From positions 1 to 64,000 of the forward strand of contig CAUSAG010000004.1 in assembly GCA_963529665.1 (NCBI GenBank): a stretch of 64,000 bases of DNA. Direction: 5' to 3'. Source of the DNA: Kingella_B sp963529665 (GTDB lineage: Bacteria; Pseudomonadota; Gammaproteobacteria; Burkholderiales; Neisseriaceae). The notes beneath the pieces are model-generated. The model saw only the letters and a program-made list of their open reading frames with translations. It searched no databases and was not told the DNA's origin. The position numbers and the translations under genes are program-made. This document shows, piece by piece, positions 26,336 through 34,854 of this stretch; position 1 is the stretch's first letter; the number at the start of each line of letters is the position of its first letter.

Positions 26336-27775
26336 ATGCCCCTTCTTTCTATTGAATTTGCCGTTTTCTTGCTGCTGTTTCTGCCGCTTTATTGGGCGCT
26401 TGCCCGCCGCCCGCAATGGCAAAATTTCCTGCTGCTGGCTGCCAGCGCAGGCTGGTTGTATCACGCCAATCCCGCTTTTCTTGCCGCCGTGGCAGGGTTG
26501 TCTATTTGGGTGTATTTGATTGCCAAGCAATTGGTGCGCCTCCAGCAAAAACACGGCAAACATTGGCTCGCGCTGGGCGTTTCAGGCTGCCTTTTGTTTC
26601 TCGCCGTATTCAAATACTACGATTTTTTCCGCCCCTATTTGCAAAACTACCTTGGGCAAAGCGAAATTGTGGACATCCTGATGCCAATCGGCGCATCGTA
26701 TTACACCTTCCAATCCATCGCCTATTTGGTGGAAACTTATCGCGCCCCGCTGGTTAAGCCGTTCACATGGGCAAATTTATTGCTACACCTGAGCTTTTTC
26801 CCCACGATTACATCAGGGCCCATCATCCGATCTGTGTCGTATCAAAACAAAGTAGTCGGTATCGCCCAAGGCGCGCAATCACAAATCCAAACCACCGCCC
26901 CGCGCACCATTTTCCGCCCCGCGCTGGCGGTTTGCCTGATTATCGCGGGCATCGCGCAAAAATGGTGGTTTGCTGGCAGCTTGGGCGATAGCTGGGTGTC
27001 GCCCGTGTTTGAAAACCCCGCCCAGTTTGACGGCATCAGCGTGCTTGCCGCCATCTATGGCTACACCTTCCAGCTGTTTTTTGATTTCGCAGGATACAGC
27101 GATTTGGTTATCGGTATCGCCATGCTGCTCGGTTTCAGGCTGCCTGAAAACTTCGCCGCACCCTTGCGCGCGTTTAATCTGGTGGATTTTTGGAACCGCT
27201 GGCACATCAGCCTGTCCACATGGATACGCGATTATGTTTACATCCCATTGGGCGGCAACCGCCAAAGTTTCAGCCGCACCCAAATCAACCTATTGCTCGC
27301 CATGATGTTTTCAGGCATTTGGCATGGATATGGCTGGAACTTTCTCATCTGGGGTACATTGCACGGCATCGCCCTTGTGTGGCTCAATATCGGCAAAAAA
27401 TGGTTTAAAGGCAAAAAATTGAGCAGCACCGCCATCGGCAAATGGCTCGCCATTTTCATCACCTTCCATTTTGTGAGCTTCACCTTCGTGATTTTCAACG
27501 CCCGCGATTTAGACAGCGCCCGCCTAATGTTCCAATCGCTGCTGTATAACAGCAAAGGCTGGGTGGTTTCCGATTGGTACAACATCGGGCTGATTGCCGT
27601 GTTTGCCCTGATGATTATTGCCTACCCCATGCTGAGCAAATTGTTCCAATACGCCGTATCCGCCTTAGAAAAAATCCCGCTCTGGCTGTGGTTTATCCCC
27701 ATTGCCCTTGCCCTGATGATTATCATCACCTTCGCTCCATCGGGATTGCCCAATTTTATTTACGCCAATTTCTAA
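26336..27775 (+). CDS. patA: MBOAT peptidoglycan O-acetyltransferase PatA (PacA)
   Basis: A 479-residue polytopic inner-membrane protein of the AlgI/PatA MBOAT group. It is thought to move acetyl groups across the membrane for O-acetylation of MurNAc. Seen: PIGASYYTFQSIAYLVETYR, LSFFPTITSGPIIR, NLVDFWNRWHISLSTWIRDYVYIPLGG, and the catalytic His context FSGIWHGYGWNFLIWG. One DUS is read as FRLPEN. patB starts 10 bases later and ape1 10 bases after patB, a tight operon. A TATAAT at 26272-26277 may be its -10, without a clear -35. Confidence 0.9.
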   Translation: MPLLSIEFAVFLLLFLPLYWALARRPQWQNFLLLAASAGWLYHANPAFLAAVAGLSIWVYLIAKQLVRLQQKHGKHWLALGVSGCLLFLAVFKYYDFFRPYLQNYLGQSEIVDILMPIGASYYTFQSIAYLVETYRAPLVKPFTWANLLLHLSFFPTITSGPIIRSVSYQNKVVGIAQGAQSQIQTTAPRTIFRPALAVCLIIAGIAQKWWFAGSLGDSWVSPVFENPAQFDGISVLAAIYGYTFQLFFDFAGYSDLVIGIAMLLGFRLPENFAAPLRAFNLVDFWNRWHISLSTWIRDYVYIPLGGNRQSFSRTQINLLLAMMFSGIWHGYGWNFLIWGTLHGIALVWLNIGKKWFKGKKLSSTAIGKWLAIFITFHFVSFTFVIFNARDLDSARLMFQSLLYNSKGWVVSDWYNIGLIAVFALMIIAYPMLSKLFQYAVSALEKIPLWLWFIPIALALMIIITFAPSGLPNFIYANF

Positions 27776-27785
27776 GGCACGCAGC

Positions 27786-28826
27786 ATGAAAACCCAACTC
27801 GCCCTTCTTTTTTCGTTCACGCTTGCCGCCGCTGGCGTAACATGGTTTAGCCAAGATTCCATCAACGCCTATTGGCAGCAAACCTACCACCAAACCAGCC
27901 CACTGGAAGTCCTTGCCGCCTATCCCGAATGGACAACAGGCGCAAAATGGCAACAAGCCGCCAACGAGCAATTAGGCAGCCTGAAAAACTGGATTGATGC
28001 CCAAAACGAGCAATTGCCTGTAAACATCGTCGCCGCCCAAGAAGCCGCCCGCCGCGAAGCCGAAGCGCAAGCCGCTGCCCGCCGCGAAGCCGAACGCCAA
28101 GCCGCCTTGCGCCAAGCCGAGCAAGCACGCGCTGCTCAAGCCCCCCAAGCGAGCCAAAAGCAGCCTGAAAAACCTGTTGCCCTAGAAAAAGCTGTTTTAC
28201 GACAAGGAGATGTGGTATTCTTTACGGGCGATTCGCTGATGCAAGGCGTTGCCCCCTTTGTGCAACAGCATCTCAAACAGCAATACGGCATCGCATCCAT
28301 CAACCTAAGCAAACAAAGCACAGGCTTGTCCTACCCCAATTTTTTTGACTGGCCGCTCACCATTGAGCAAACCTTCAAAGAAAACCCTAATATACGGCTG
28401 GTTGTGATGTTTCTCGGCGCAAACGACCCGTGGGATTTTCCCAATCCCAAAGGCGGCGCTTATTTGAAATTCCAATCGCCCGAATGGGAAGCTGAATATC
28501 TCAACCGCGTGAACCGCATTCTCAACGTCGCCCAGCAACACAACGCCCAAGTCATTTGGCTAGGCTTGCCTTATATGAAAAAGAAAAAGCTGGACGAGCA
28601 AATGCGCTATTTAGACAAACTATTTAGCACGCATCTTAAAGACAAAGTTTTTTGGATACCAACCGCAGGCTTATTAAGCAACGGCGGCAGCGCATACAGC
28701 GACTCTGTGGAAGTGGGCGGCAAAATCGTTCGCTACCGCAGCAAAGACGGCATCCATTTCTCTATTGACGGACAAAAATTACTCGCGCAAACCATCATGC
28801 AAAAAATTGAGTTTGCGCAACCATAA
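27786..28826 (+). CDS. patB: Peptidoglycan O-acetyltransferase PatB (PacB), SGNH type
   Basis: 346 residues: N-terminal membrane anchor/signal (about 4-20), an Ala/Arg/Glu/Gln-rich helical stalk (about 83-125), and an SGNH domain with nucleophile Ser150 in FTGDSLMQG, oxyanion MFLGANDPW, and the Asp321-x-x-His324 of DGIHFS. PatB takes acetyl from PatA and transfers it to MurNAc in the periplasm. A DUS inside the stalk is read as QPEK. The stalk sequence is low-complexity and could vary in length. Confidence 0.88.
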   Translation: MKTQLALLFSFTLAAAGVTWFSQDSINAYWQQTYHQTSPLEVLAAYPEWTTGAKWQQAANEQLGSLKNWIDAQNEQLPVNIVAAQEAARREAEAQAAARREAERQAALRQAEQARAAQAPQASQKQPEKPVALEKAVLRQGDVVFFTGDSLMQGVAPFVQQHLKQQYGIASINLSKQSTGLSYPNFFDWPLTIEQTFKENPNIRLVVMFLGANDPWDFPNPKGGAYLKFQSPEWEAEYLNRVNRILNVAQQHNAQVIWLGLPYMKKKKLDEQMRYLDKLFSTHLKDKVFWIPTAGLLSNGGSAYSDSVEVGGKIVRYRSKDGIHFSIDGQKLLAQTIMQKIEFAQP

Positions 28827-28836
28827 GGATTGAAAT

Positions 28837-29997
28837 ATGGATATAGCAAAAGTGATTCTCGTGTTTGGCGGATTGAGCCTTAATAGCTCCATCCCCCAAA
28901 CCGCCCAAGCCGATAACACCCCAGCAGCGGTAAACAGCGCAGGCTTGTTGCAAAACTATGGCAACAACAAACCGCAATGGGTGAAAAAACTACGCAGCAT
29001 TGCAGGCGCAAAAGACAACCGCAAATTCCGCATCGTGCAAATTGGCGATTCCCACACCGCAGGCGATTATTTCACCGACCAACTGCGCCAACGCTTGCAA
29101 AGCCGCTGGGGCAACGGCGGCATCGGCTGGATTTACCCCAGCGCAGTAAAAGGGCAACGCCAAGCCTTGCCACGATACAGCGGCAACGGCTGGACAACGC
29201 TCACCAGCCGCGCTTCGCAAGCCGATTTTCCGCTCGGCGGTATCATTGCCCAATCCACCACGGGCGGCGACCTGACCATCAGCTCCACCGCGCAGGGCAG
29301 CGAAGGGATGCAAGATGTGGCGCTGTTTATCAAGCCCGCCGCGCCCAATCAAACGCTGAACATCAACGGGCAACACATCCCCATTGAAAACGCAGGCTGG
29401 CAGGTGCTCTACACGCAAGCCACCTTGCCGCTTTCCATCAGCAATAATGCGATGCCGTGGACGATCGGCTTGGTGAACATTGAAAACCAGCGCGCAGGCA
29501 TCACGCTCTCTGCCATGGGCATCAACGGCGCGCAGCTGAACCAATTATCCAAATGGCGGCAAAACTGGCTCGGCGATTTAGCGCAAACCCAAGCCGATTT
29601 GGTGATTCTCGCCTACGGCACCAACGAAGCCTTCAACGAAAAACTGGATGTGCAGCAAACCGAGCAAACGTGGCGCGGCTATATCCAGCAAATCAAACAA
29701 GCCTTGCCCGATGCAGGCATTTTGGTAATCGGCGCGCCCGAATCGCTGAAAACCAAAGCAGGCGATTGCGGTACGCGCCCCGCCTATCTGGATGCGGTGC
29801 AATCCATGCAAATGCGCGTTGCCCAGCAAGAGCAAACGCTGTATTGGTCTTGGCAAGACGCAATGGGCGGCGCGTGCAGTATGAAGGCTTGGTCGGAACA
29901 AGGCTTGGCAGCCAAAGACGGCGTGCATTTTTCTAAACAAGGCTATCAGCAAGTCGCCGATGTGTTGGCAAATGATTTGATTGCGTTGGTGAAATAA
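28837..29997 (+). CDS. ape1: O-acetylpeptidoglycan esterase Ape1
   Basis: Ape1 removes the O-acetyl groups that PatA/PatB add and so lets lytic transglycosylases work. The 386-residue protein has a short signal (processing after TAQA likely), the GDSH motif with nucleophile Ser72 in VQIGDSHTAGD, the inserted domain of the Neisseria enzyme, LAYGTNEAF, and the Asp361/His364 pair in DGVHFS. It follows patB by 10 bases. The set patA-patB-ape1 matches the known neisserial cluster. Confidence 0.9.
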   Translation: MDIAKVILVFGGLSLNSSIPQTAQADNTPAAVNSAGLLQNYGNNKPQWVKKLRSIAGAKDNRKFRIVQIGDSHTAGDYFTDQLRQRLQSRWGNGGIGWIYPSAVKGQRQALPRYSGNGWTTLTSRASQADFPLGGIIAQSTTGGDLTISSTAQGSEGMQDVALFIKPAAPNQTLNINGQHIPIENAGWQVLYTQATLPLSISNNAMPWTIGLVNIENQRAGITLSAMGINGAQLNQLSKWRQNWLGDLAQTQADLVILAYGTNEAFNEKLDVQQTEQTWRGYIQQIKQALPDAGILVIGAPESLKTKAGDCGTRPAYLDAVQSMQMRVAQQEQTLYWSWQDAMGGACSMKAWSEQGLAAKDGVHFSKQGYQQVADVLANDLIALVK

Positions 29998-30010
29998 GCT
30001 GTTTTATAGC

Positions 30011-30052
30011 TTTCAGGCTGCCTTTGTTGATGTGAACAAAGGCAGCCTGAAA
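30011..30052 (+). terminator. DUS hairpin after ape1
   Basis: An 18-bp perfect stem (30011-30028 with 30035-30052) and 6-base loop, 14 bases past the ape1 stop. Here the DUS half-sites point inward and the pairing extends beyond the 12-mer. Confidence 0.75.
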
Positions 30053-30089
30053 ATTATATTGCTGTTGATAAACCCTAATCGCCCATGCC

Positions 30090-30124
30090 AAAGGCAGCCT
30101 GAAAACGGATTTCAGGCTGCCTTT
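30090..30124 (-). terminator. DUS hairpin after the EEP gene
   Basis: A 15-bp perfect stem (30090-30104 with 30110-30124) with a 5-base loop touches the stop codon of the minus-strand gene at 30124. Confidence 0.7.
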
Positions 30125-30843
30125 CAATCATCCACCTCCAACACCACAGGCAAATGATCCGAAGCGGCAAACTGGCTCACATGGCAAGCCCCTTTCAGGC
30201 TGCCTTTCACAAAAATATGATCCAGCGTTTGTTTTGGTTTCCAGCTGGGGTAGGTCGGTGAATTGGAAGTGAGCCGCGCATAATCGTGGTCGGTAAGCAA
30301 GCAAAGCTGCTCCGAATCAGGCGCGCAATTGAAATCCCCCATCAAGCAAACATTCTCAAACGCCGCCAATTTCTGCCGCACAAAGCGAATCTGGCGAAAC
30401 TGATCCACCGCCCCCAAGCTCAAATGCACATTCGCCACCACCAGCCGCCCCCGCGCCGTTTCCACCTCCGCCGCCAACATCCCGCGCCCCTTAATCTTGC
30501 CAGGCAACGGCTCGTTCACCACTTCGCGCATCGGCGATTTACTCAAAATCAAATTTCCATGCCGCGACAGCTTGCCCACCACGCGATTGACCTGCCACAC
30601 CGAATGCGAAAACGGCGTTTGCACCAGCAACTGCTGCGCTTGGCTGTGAAAACCATTGCGCAGCCCGCCAAAATCAATTTCCTGCAAACACACCACATCA
30701 AAATCGCTGATAAAACGCGCAATATCGCCCAACACCTGCCGCTTCGCAGGGCTGGGCAACACCTGCCGATGCAGCCGCAGCGCGTAGCTCAAATAGCTGG
30801 TGGATGCAATCGCCGCCTGAATGTTGTAACTCAAAATCCGCAT
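30124..30843 (-). CDS. Endonuclease/exonuclease/phosphatase family protein
   Basis: A 239-residue EEP-fold hydrolase. Motifs in order: ILSYNIQA (Asn), VCLQEID (metal-binding Glu), RHGNLILSK, VANVHLSLG, CLMGDFNCAPDS, LDHIFV and ASDHLPVV (catalytic Asp-His). Members hydrolyse phosphodiesters of DNA or lipids; lacking a signal peptide, this one looks cytosolic. ATG 30843 begins five bases after the stop of a 40-codon lipoprotein gene, suggesting coupling. One DUS is read as GSLKG. Confidence 0.85.
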   Translation of the reverse strand: MRILSYNIQAAIASTSYLSYALRLHRQVLPSPAKRQVLGDIARFISDFDVVCLQEIDFGGLRNGFHSQAQQLLVQTPFSHSVWQVNRVVGKLSRHGNLILSKSPMREVVNEPLPGKIKGRGMLAAEVETARGRLVVANVHLSLGAVDQFRQIRFVRQKLAAFENVCLMGDFNCAPDSEQLCLLTDHDYARLTSNSPTYPSWKPKQTLDHIFVKGSLKGACHVSQFAASDHLPVVLEVDD

Positions 30844-30848
30844 CGCGT

Positions 30849-30971
30849 TCACCAGCTAAACGAGCGGCCCACCATGCCCGCCGCGCCATGCTCGTTGCCA
30901 TAACCCTGCGCATAAGTGCCCGCGCAGCCTGAAAGCCCCATCAACAATCCAATCAACAAAAATAATCTCAT
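30849..30971 (-). CDS. 40-residue lipoprotein with DUS-encoded lipobox
   Basis: A very small open frame: MRLFLLIGLLMGLSGC, then AGTYAQGYGNEH and a Gly-rich end (GRSFSW). Residues 2-13 are hydrophobic, and LSGC is a standard lipobox with Cys16 to be lipidated. The codons of SGC come from a near-DUS (TTCAGGCTGCGC), so the uptake repeat provides the lipidation site. The stop is five bases before the ATG of the EEP gene. Composition and layout resemble small neisserial lipoproteins; no family is recognised. Confidence 0.6.
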   Translation of the reverse strand: MRLFLLIGLLMGLSGCAGTYAQGYGNEHGAAGMVGRSFSW

Positions 30972-31045
30972 CACGGCAGCCTGAAAATCAAATCAACAAG
31001 CTCGCAATTTTACCGCATTAACCGCGCCAAAAAACAGCAAGCCAC

Positions 31046-31074
31046 TTTATTAAAAAGCGAGAATAAGCTAAAAT
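31046..31074 (+). promoter_or_regulatory. Possible promoter of efp
   Basis: TTTATT (31046-31051), 17 bases, TAAAAT (31069-31074), about 40 bases before the ATG. The -35 is a weak match. Confidence 0.35.
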
Positions 31075-31113
31075 CGCGCCCTTTGTTTACAACCTAAAAC
31101 TAGGAAAATCCCA

Positions 31114-31674
31114 ATGAAAACAGCACAAGAACTCCGCGCAGGCAACGTATTCATGATTGGCAACGACCCCATGGTGGTGCAAAAAACCGAATACATCAAA
31201 GGCGGACGCTCATCTGCCAAAGTATCCATGAAGCTGAAAAACCTGCTCACAGGCGCAAACAGCGAAACCATCGTGAAAGCAGACGACAAATTTGACGTGG
31301 TGGTATTAAGCCGCAAAAACTGCAAATATAGCTACTTCGCCGACCCCATGTATGTGTTTATGGACGACGAGTTCAACCAATACGAAATTGAAGCCGACAA
31401 CATTGGCGATGCGCTCAAATTTATCGTGGATGGCATGGAAGATGACTGCGAAGTAACCTTCTACGAAGGCAACCCTATCTCTGTGGAACTGCCCACCATC
31501 ATCGTGCGCGAAGTGGAATACACCGAGCCCGCCGTTAAAGGCGACACATCAGGCAAAGTGATGAAAACCGCGCGCTTGGTTGGCGGCACCGAAATCCAAG
31601 TGATGTCTTACATTGAAAACGGCGACAAAGTGGAAATTGACACCCGCACAGGCGAATTCCGCAAACGCGCCTAA
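31114..31674 (+). CDS. efp: Elongation factor P
   Basis: EF-P enters the ribosomal E site and relieves stalling at polyproline. The 186-residue protein has all three domains and is very close to neisserial EF-P. The tip of domain I reads KGGRSSAKV with Arg32 at the modification site. An arginine here is the mark of the EarP (rhamnosylation) type; the EpmA or YmfI types have lysine. earP itself is not in the window. AGGA precedes the ATG. Confidence 0.97.
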   Translation: MKTAQELRAGNVFMIGNDPMVVQKTEYIKGGRSSAKVSMKLKNLLTGANSETIVKADDKFDVVVLSRKNCKYSYFADPMYVFMDDEFNQYEIEADNIGDALKFIVDGMEDDCEVTFYEGNPISVELPTIIVREVEYTEPAVKGDTSGKVMKTARLVGGTEIQVMSYIENGDKVEIDTRTGEFRKRA

Positions 31675-31812
31675 TCCGCCGCAATACAATAAAGGCAGCC
31701 TGAAAACAAGTTCAGATGCACGTTTTAGCTTCGCTGAAACTCGCTTCGCTTGTTTTCAGGCTGCCTTTTGCTATGCGCTCATCGCCAAGCAGGGCAATCA
31801 AAGCCAATAAAA

Positions 31813-31857
31813 AGCAGCCTGAAAACAGGTTTTCCCATTTTCAGGCTGCCTTTGGCG
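31813..31857. terminator. DUS pair between efp and fur
   Basis: A near-DUS (AAGCAGCCTGAAAA) and a reversed DUS flank about 17 bases. Both efp and fur point towards it, so it can end both transcripts. Another DUS pair (31692-31768) enclosing TTTTAGCTTCGC lies closer to efp. Confidence 0.6.
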
Positions 31858-31863
31858 GCTGCG

Positions 31864-32289
31864 TTATCGCTTTTCCTTCTTTTGGCATTGCGCGCACACG
31901 CCATACATATACAACGCATGGTCCACAATGCGATAGCCGTTATCCTGTGCGATTTTGTCTTGCAAGCGCTCAATTTCCGCGTTGTGGAACTCGGTAACAT
32001 CGCCGCATTTCACGCAGACTAAATGGTCGTGATGCTCGCCCTTGTTGAGCTCGTAAACCGCTTTGCCTGTTTCAAAATGGTGGCGCAACAAAATGCCCGC
32101 TTGTTCAAACTGGGTGAGCACGCGATAAATCGTTGCCACGCCCACTTCAATGCCATCATCCAGCAAAATGCGATACACATCTTCAGCGCTCAAATGCTCA
32201 TCCGCGTGCGATTCAAATAAATCCAAAATTTTCAAACGCGGGCCCGTAACCTTCAAGCCATTTCCCTTTAACTGCGCGATGTTATCCAT
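31864..32289 (-). CDS. fur: Ferric uptake regulator Fur
   Basis: Fur is the dimeric iron-sensing repressor. The 141-residue protein has the winged-helix DNA-binding half (GLKVTGPRLKILDLF, VGVATIYRVLTQFEQAG), the metal-site histidines (LLRHHFETGKA, GEHHDHLVC), and two Cys pairs (CVKCGD, CAQC) for structural zinc. AAAAGGA precedes ATG 32289. It is divergent from bamE, the arrangement also seen in Neisseria. The Fur box at 15339 is a likely target. Confidence 0.97.
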   Translation of the reverse strand: MDNIAQLKGNGLKVTGPRLKILDLFESHADEHLSAEDVYRILLDDGIEVGVATIYRVLTQFEQAGILLRHHFETGKAVYELNKGEHHDHLVCVKCGDVTEFHNAEIERLQDKIAQDNGYRIVDHALYMYGVCAQCQKKEKR

Positions 32290-32324
32290 GAAAATTCCTT
32301 TTAATACGACAAATGTAGATGCCG

Positions 32325-32330
32325 TATAAT
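32325..32330 (+). promoter_or_regulatory. Possible -10 of bamE
   Basis: A perfect TATAAT in the 155-base fur-bamE spacer, about 115 bases before the bamE start. No good -35 is visible, so the assignment is weak. Confidence 0.35.
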
Positions 32331-32444
32331 AGCATTTTTCGTCCGCAATCCCTAGCCTAAATAATAAAAGGTTTCAATAAACGTTTTTGCGCATGGTTGG
32401 GGTGTGGTATCTTTCCTATTTTTATTTTACGAAAGGCAAAACCC

Positions 32445-32819
32445 TTGAAACCACACGTTCTCGCACTTATCGCCGCCGCCACACTCAGCGCGTGCACCCC
32501 AAAATTGGTTGAAAAACTGCCTTATTACAAACTCTCCGTTGTGCAGGGCGTGCCGCTGGATGCCCAAGCTGTGTTGAATCTGCAAACGGGCATGACACGC
32601 CAGCAAGTTGCCATGGAAATTGGCTCGCCGCTGCTCAACAACGCCTTTCGCACCGACCGCTGGGATTATGTTTACGAAGTAGTGCGCGGCAATAAGGTTA
32701 AAGAACACCGCAATTTAAGCGTTCACTTTGATGCCAACGGCGCGGTAAGCCGCATTGAAGGCAACGCTTTGGACTATGCGCGTGAGCAAATCGCCGCGTC
32801 TCAACAAACTCAAAAATAA
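32445..32819 (+). CDS. bamE: Outer membrane assembly lipoprotein BamE
   Basis: BamE (SmpA) is a small lipoprotein of the BAM complex that folds outer-membrane proteins. The chosen start is TTG 32445, giving 124 residues: a signal with lipobox LSAC (Cys17), then GVPLDAQAVLNLQTGMTRQQVAMEIGSPLL, abbreviated, a SmpA/OmlA hallmark, and WDYVYEV. No ATG exists between the upstream stop and the signal; AAAGG lies 8 bases before the TTG, while the earlier TTG at 32397 would add a poor N-terminus. dapB follows 11 bases after the stop. Confidence 0.92.
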   Translation: MKPHVLALIAAATLSACTPKLVEKLPYYKLSVVQGVPLDAQAVLNLQTGMTRQQVAMEIGSPLLNNAFRTDRWDYVYEVVRGNKVKEHRNLSVHFDANGAVSRIEGNALDYAREQIAASQQTQK

Positions 32820-32830
32820 GGAAGAACATC

Positions 32831-33640
32831 ATGGCACAATTAAAAATCGCCATTGCTGGCGCTAATGGACGCATGGGCAGAACGCTGATTCAAGCGGTTG
32901 AAGCCAACCCCAGCACGGTTTTGGTGGGCGCGCTAGACCGCGCAGGCTCGGGCGTGTTGGGCTTGGATGCGGGCTTTGCGCTGGGCATCAAAACAGGCGT
33001 GAAAGTAACCGATAATGTGGACATTGCTTTGGACGATGCGGATGTTTTGATTGATTTCACTCGCCCCAGCGCGTCTTTGCCGTTGATTGAAAAATGCGCC
33101 GCCAAAGGCATCAAAATGGTGATTGGCACAACGGGCTTTGACGATGCGGGCAAGGCGGCGATTGCGGCTGCCGCGCAGAAAAACGCGATTGTATTTGCGG
33201 CGAATTTCAGCGTGGGCGTGAACCTAACGTTCCATATTTTGGATACTGTGTCGCGCGTGTTAAACGAAGGCTACGATATTGAGATTATTGAAGCGCATCA
33301 TCATCACAAAGTGGATGCACCCAGCGGCACGGCGTTGCGCATGGGCGAAGTGATTGCCAACGCGGTTGGGCGCGATTTGAAAGAATGCGCGGTTTATGGG
33401 CGCGAAGGGCACACAGGCGCGCGCGATCCGAAAACCATTGGTTTTTCCACTATTCGCGCGGGCGATATTGTGGGCGAGCATACGGCGCTGTTTGCCACCG
33501 ATGGCGAGCGCGTGGAAATCACCCACAAAGCCAGCAGCCGCATGACTTTTGCCGCAGGCGCGGTTCGTGCGGCGGTTTGGTTGCAAAACCAGCCAACAGG
33601 CTTGTTTGATATGCAAGATGTGTTGGGCTTGAAAAACTAA
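32831..33640 (+). CDS. dapB: 4-hydroxy-tetrahydrodipicolinate reductase DapB
   Basis: DapB makes tetrahydrodipicolinate with NAD(P)H in the lysine/diaminopimelate pathway. The 269-residue protein has the dinucleotide loop IAGANGRMGR, VLIDFTRPSA, IGTTGFD, and the catalytic IEAHHHHKVDAPSGTAL with the His-His pair and Lys. AAGGAAG precedes the ATG, 11 bases after bamE, so the two genes are probably one transcript. lysC, the first enzyme of the pathway, lies 2 kb downstream. Confidence 0.97.
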   Translation: MAQLKIAIAGANGRMGRTLIQAVEANPSTVLVGALDRAGSGVLGLDAGFALGIKTGVKVTDNVDIALDDADVLIDFTRPSASLPLIEKCAAKGIKMVIGTTGFDDAGKAAIAAAAQKNAIVFAANFSVGVNLTFHILDTVSRVLNEGYDIEIIEAHHHHKVDAPSGTALRMGEVIANAVGRDLKECAVYGREGHTGARDPKTIGFSTIRAGDIVGEHTALFATDGERVEITHKASSRMTFAAGAVRAAVWLQNQPTGLFDMQDVLGLKN

Positions 33641-33918
33641 CGCGTTTTGCCATCAGGCAGCCTGAAAACCGTTTTATGCTGTGTTAACGCGCGTTATGCG
33701 TTTTCAGGCTGCCTTTTTCAGCTATTTGTTTGCCAACATCAGGGCGTGCGCTTAGGTGCATTCTTCGGCAGCCTGAAAACGGCGTTGCCATCAAACTCTC
33801 TATCTATCGCGCAGCGCATCTTCGCCCGCCATCATCCGTAGGCAGCCTGAAACGCGGTTGAGCCAAAACAAAAAACGTTGCCCCGCCCAAGCCGCCTATG
33901 CAAAAAGGAATCCCCATC

Positions 33919-34725
33919 ATGACTCCCGAAACCGAAACTCCGCAACCCACGCAGCCTGAAAACCACATTCATCGCGCGCGCAAAAAAATCAGCAAGCGCG
34001 AGTTGATTCGCCAGCGCAGCATTTATGCCTTGCCCAATTCCGTTACGCTGGCTGCTTTGTTCGCCGCCTTTTTCGCCATCACCCAATCCATGCACGGACG
34101 CTACGAAAGCGCGGCAATCAGCGTGTTTATCGCCATGCTGTTGGATGGCATGGATGGGCGCATCGCTCGTTTTACCAACAGCCAAAGCGCGTTTGGTGAG
34201 CAGCTAGACAGCCTTGCCGATATGGTGAGCTTTGGCGTTGCCCCCGCGCTGATTGTGTATAACTGGCAGTTGTATGAATTTGGCAAGCTAGGCTATTGCG
34301 TGGCGTTTATTTATTGCGCGTGCGCCGCTTTGCGCTTGGCGCTGTTTAACACGCTGATCGGCAGAGTGAGCAAAAAATGGTTTATTGGCATCCCCAGCCC
34401 AACTGCCGCCGCGCTGATGGTGGGCATGATATGGGTGGATCGCAGCTATGATGGCGTGTTTGACCAATCCAGCATTTGGGTGCTGCTGATGACCTTGTTT
34501 GCGGGCTTGTCTATGGTGGTGCAAATTCCGTTTTGGAGCTTTAAGGAAATCAAGCTGCGCCATCGCATTTCGTTTGCGCGCATGATTGGCATGATGATGC
34601 TGATTGTGCTCTTGGTGTTACAGCCCGCGCTGATTCTGTTTCTCGCCTTTTTTGCATACAGCCTTTCGGGCTATGTGATGTGGGCATGGAAGAAAATGAA
34701 CGGGCGCACAACGCGCTTAGATTGA
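33919..34725 (+). CDS. pssA: CDP-diacylglycerol-serine O-phosphatidyltransferase
   Basis: The membrane-embedded enzyme that makes phosphatidylserine, the precursor of phosphatidylethanolamine. The 268-residue protein has the CDP-alcohol phosphotransferase signature D-G-x2-A-R-x8-G-x3-D-x3-D, seen as DGMDGRIARF...GEQLDSLAD (about residues 75-100). Around it lie six to eight hydrophobic helices. ATG 33919 follows AAAAAGGAA; the upstream in-frame ATG at 33898 is less well placed. A DUS is read as QPEN near the N-terminus. Confidence 0.92.
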   Translation: MTPETETPQPTQPENHIHRARKKISKRELIRQRSIYALPNSVTLAALFAAFFAITQSMHGRYESAAISVFIAMLLDGMDGRIARFTNSQSAFGEQLDSLADMVSFGVAPALIVYNWQLYEFGKLGYCVAFIYCACAALRLALFNTLIGRVSKKWFIGIPSPTAAALMVGMIWVDRSYDGVFDQSSIWVLLMTLFAGLSMVVQIPFWSFKEIKLRHRISFARMIGMMMLIVLLVLQPALILFLAFFAYSLSGYVMWAWKKMNGRTTRLD

Positions 34726-34783
34726 ATTTCAGGCTGCCTATTTGCGGATGGGCAGCCTGAAAAGTTGATTGTTTGGAATGGGC

Positions 34784-34828
34784 AAAGGCAGCCTGAAACG
34801 TGGGTTTACTCGTTTTCAGGCTGCCTTT
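34784..34828. terminator. DUS hairpin between pssA and vapC
   Basis: AAAGGCAGCCTGAAACG (34784-34800) pairs with CGTTTTCAGGCTGCCTTT (34811-34828). It lies between convergent genes and can terminate both. Confidence 0.7.
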
Positions 34829-34854
34829 AATGCTGCCCAATGCAGCCTGAAAGT

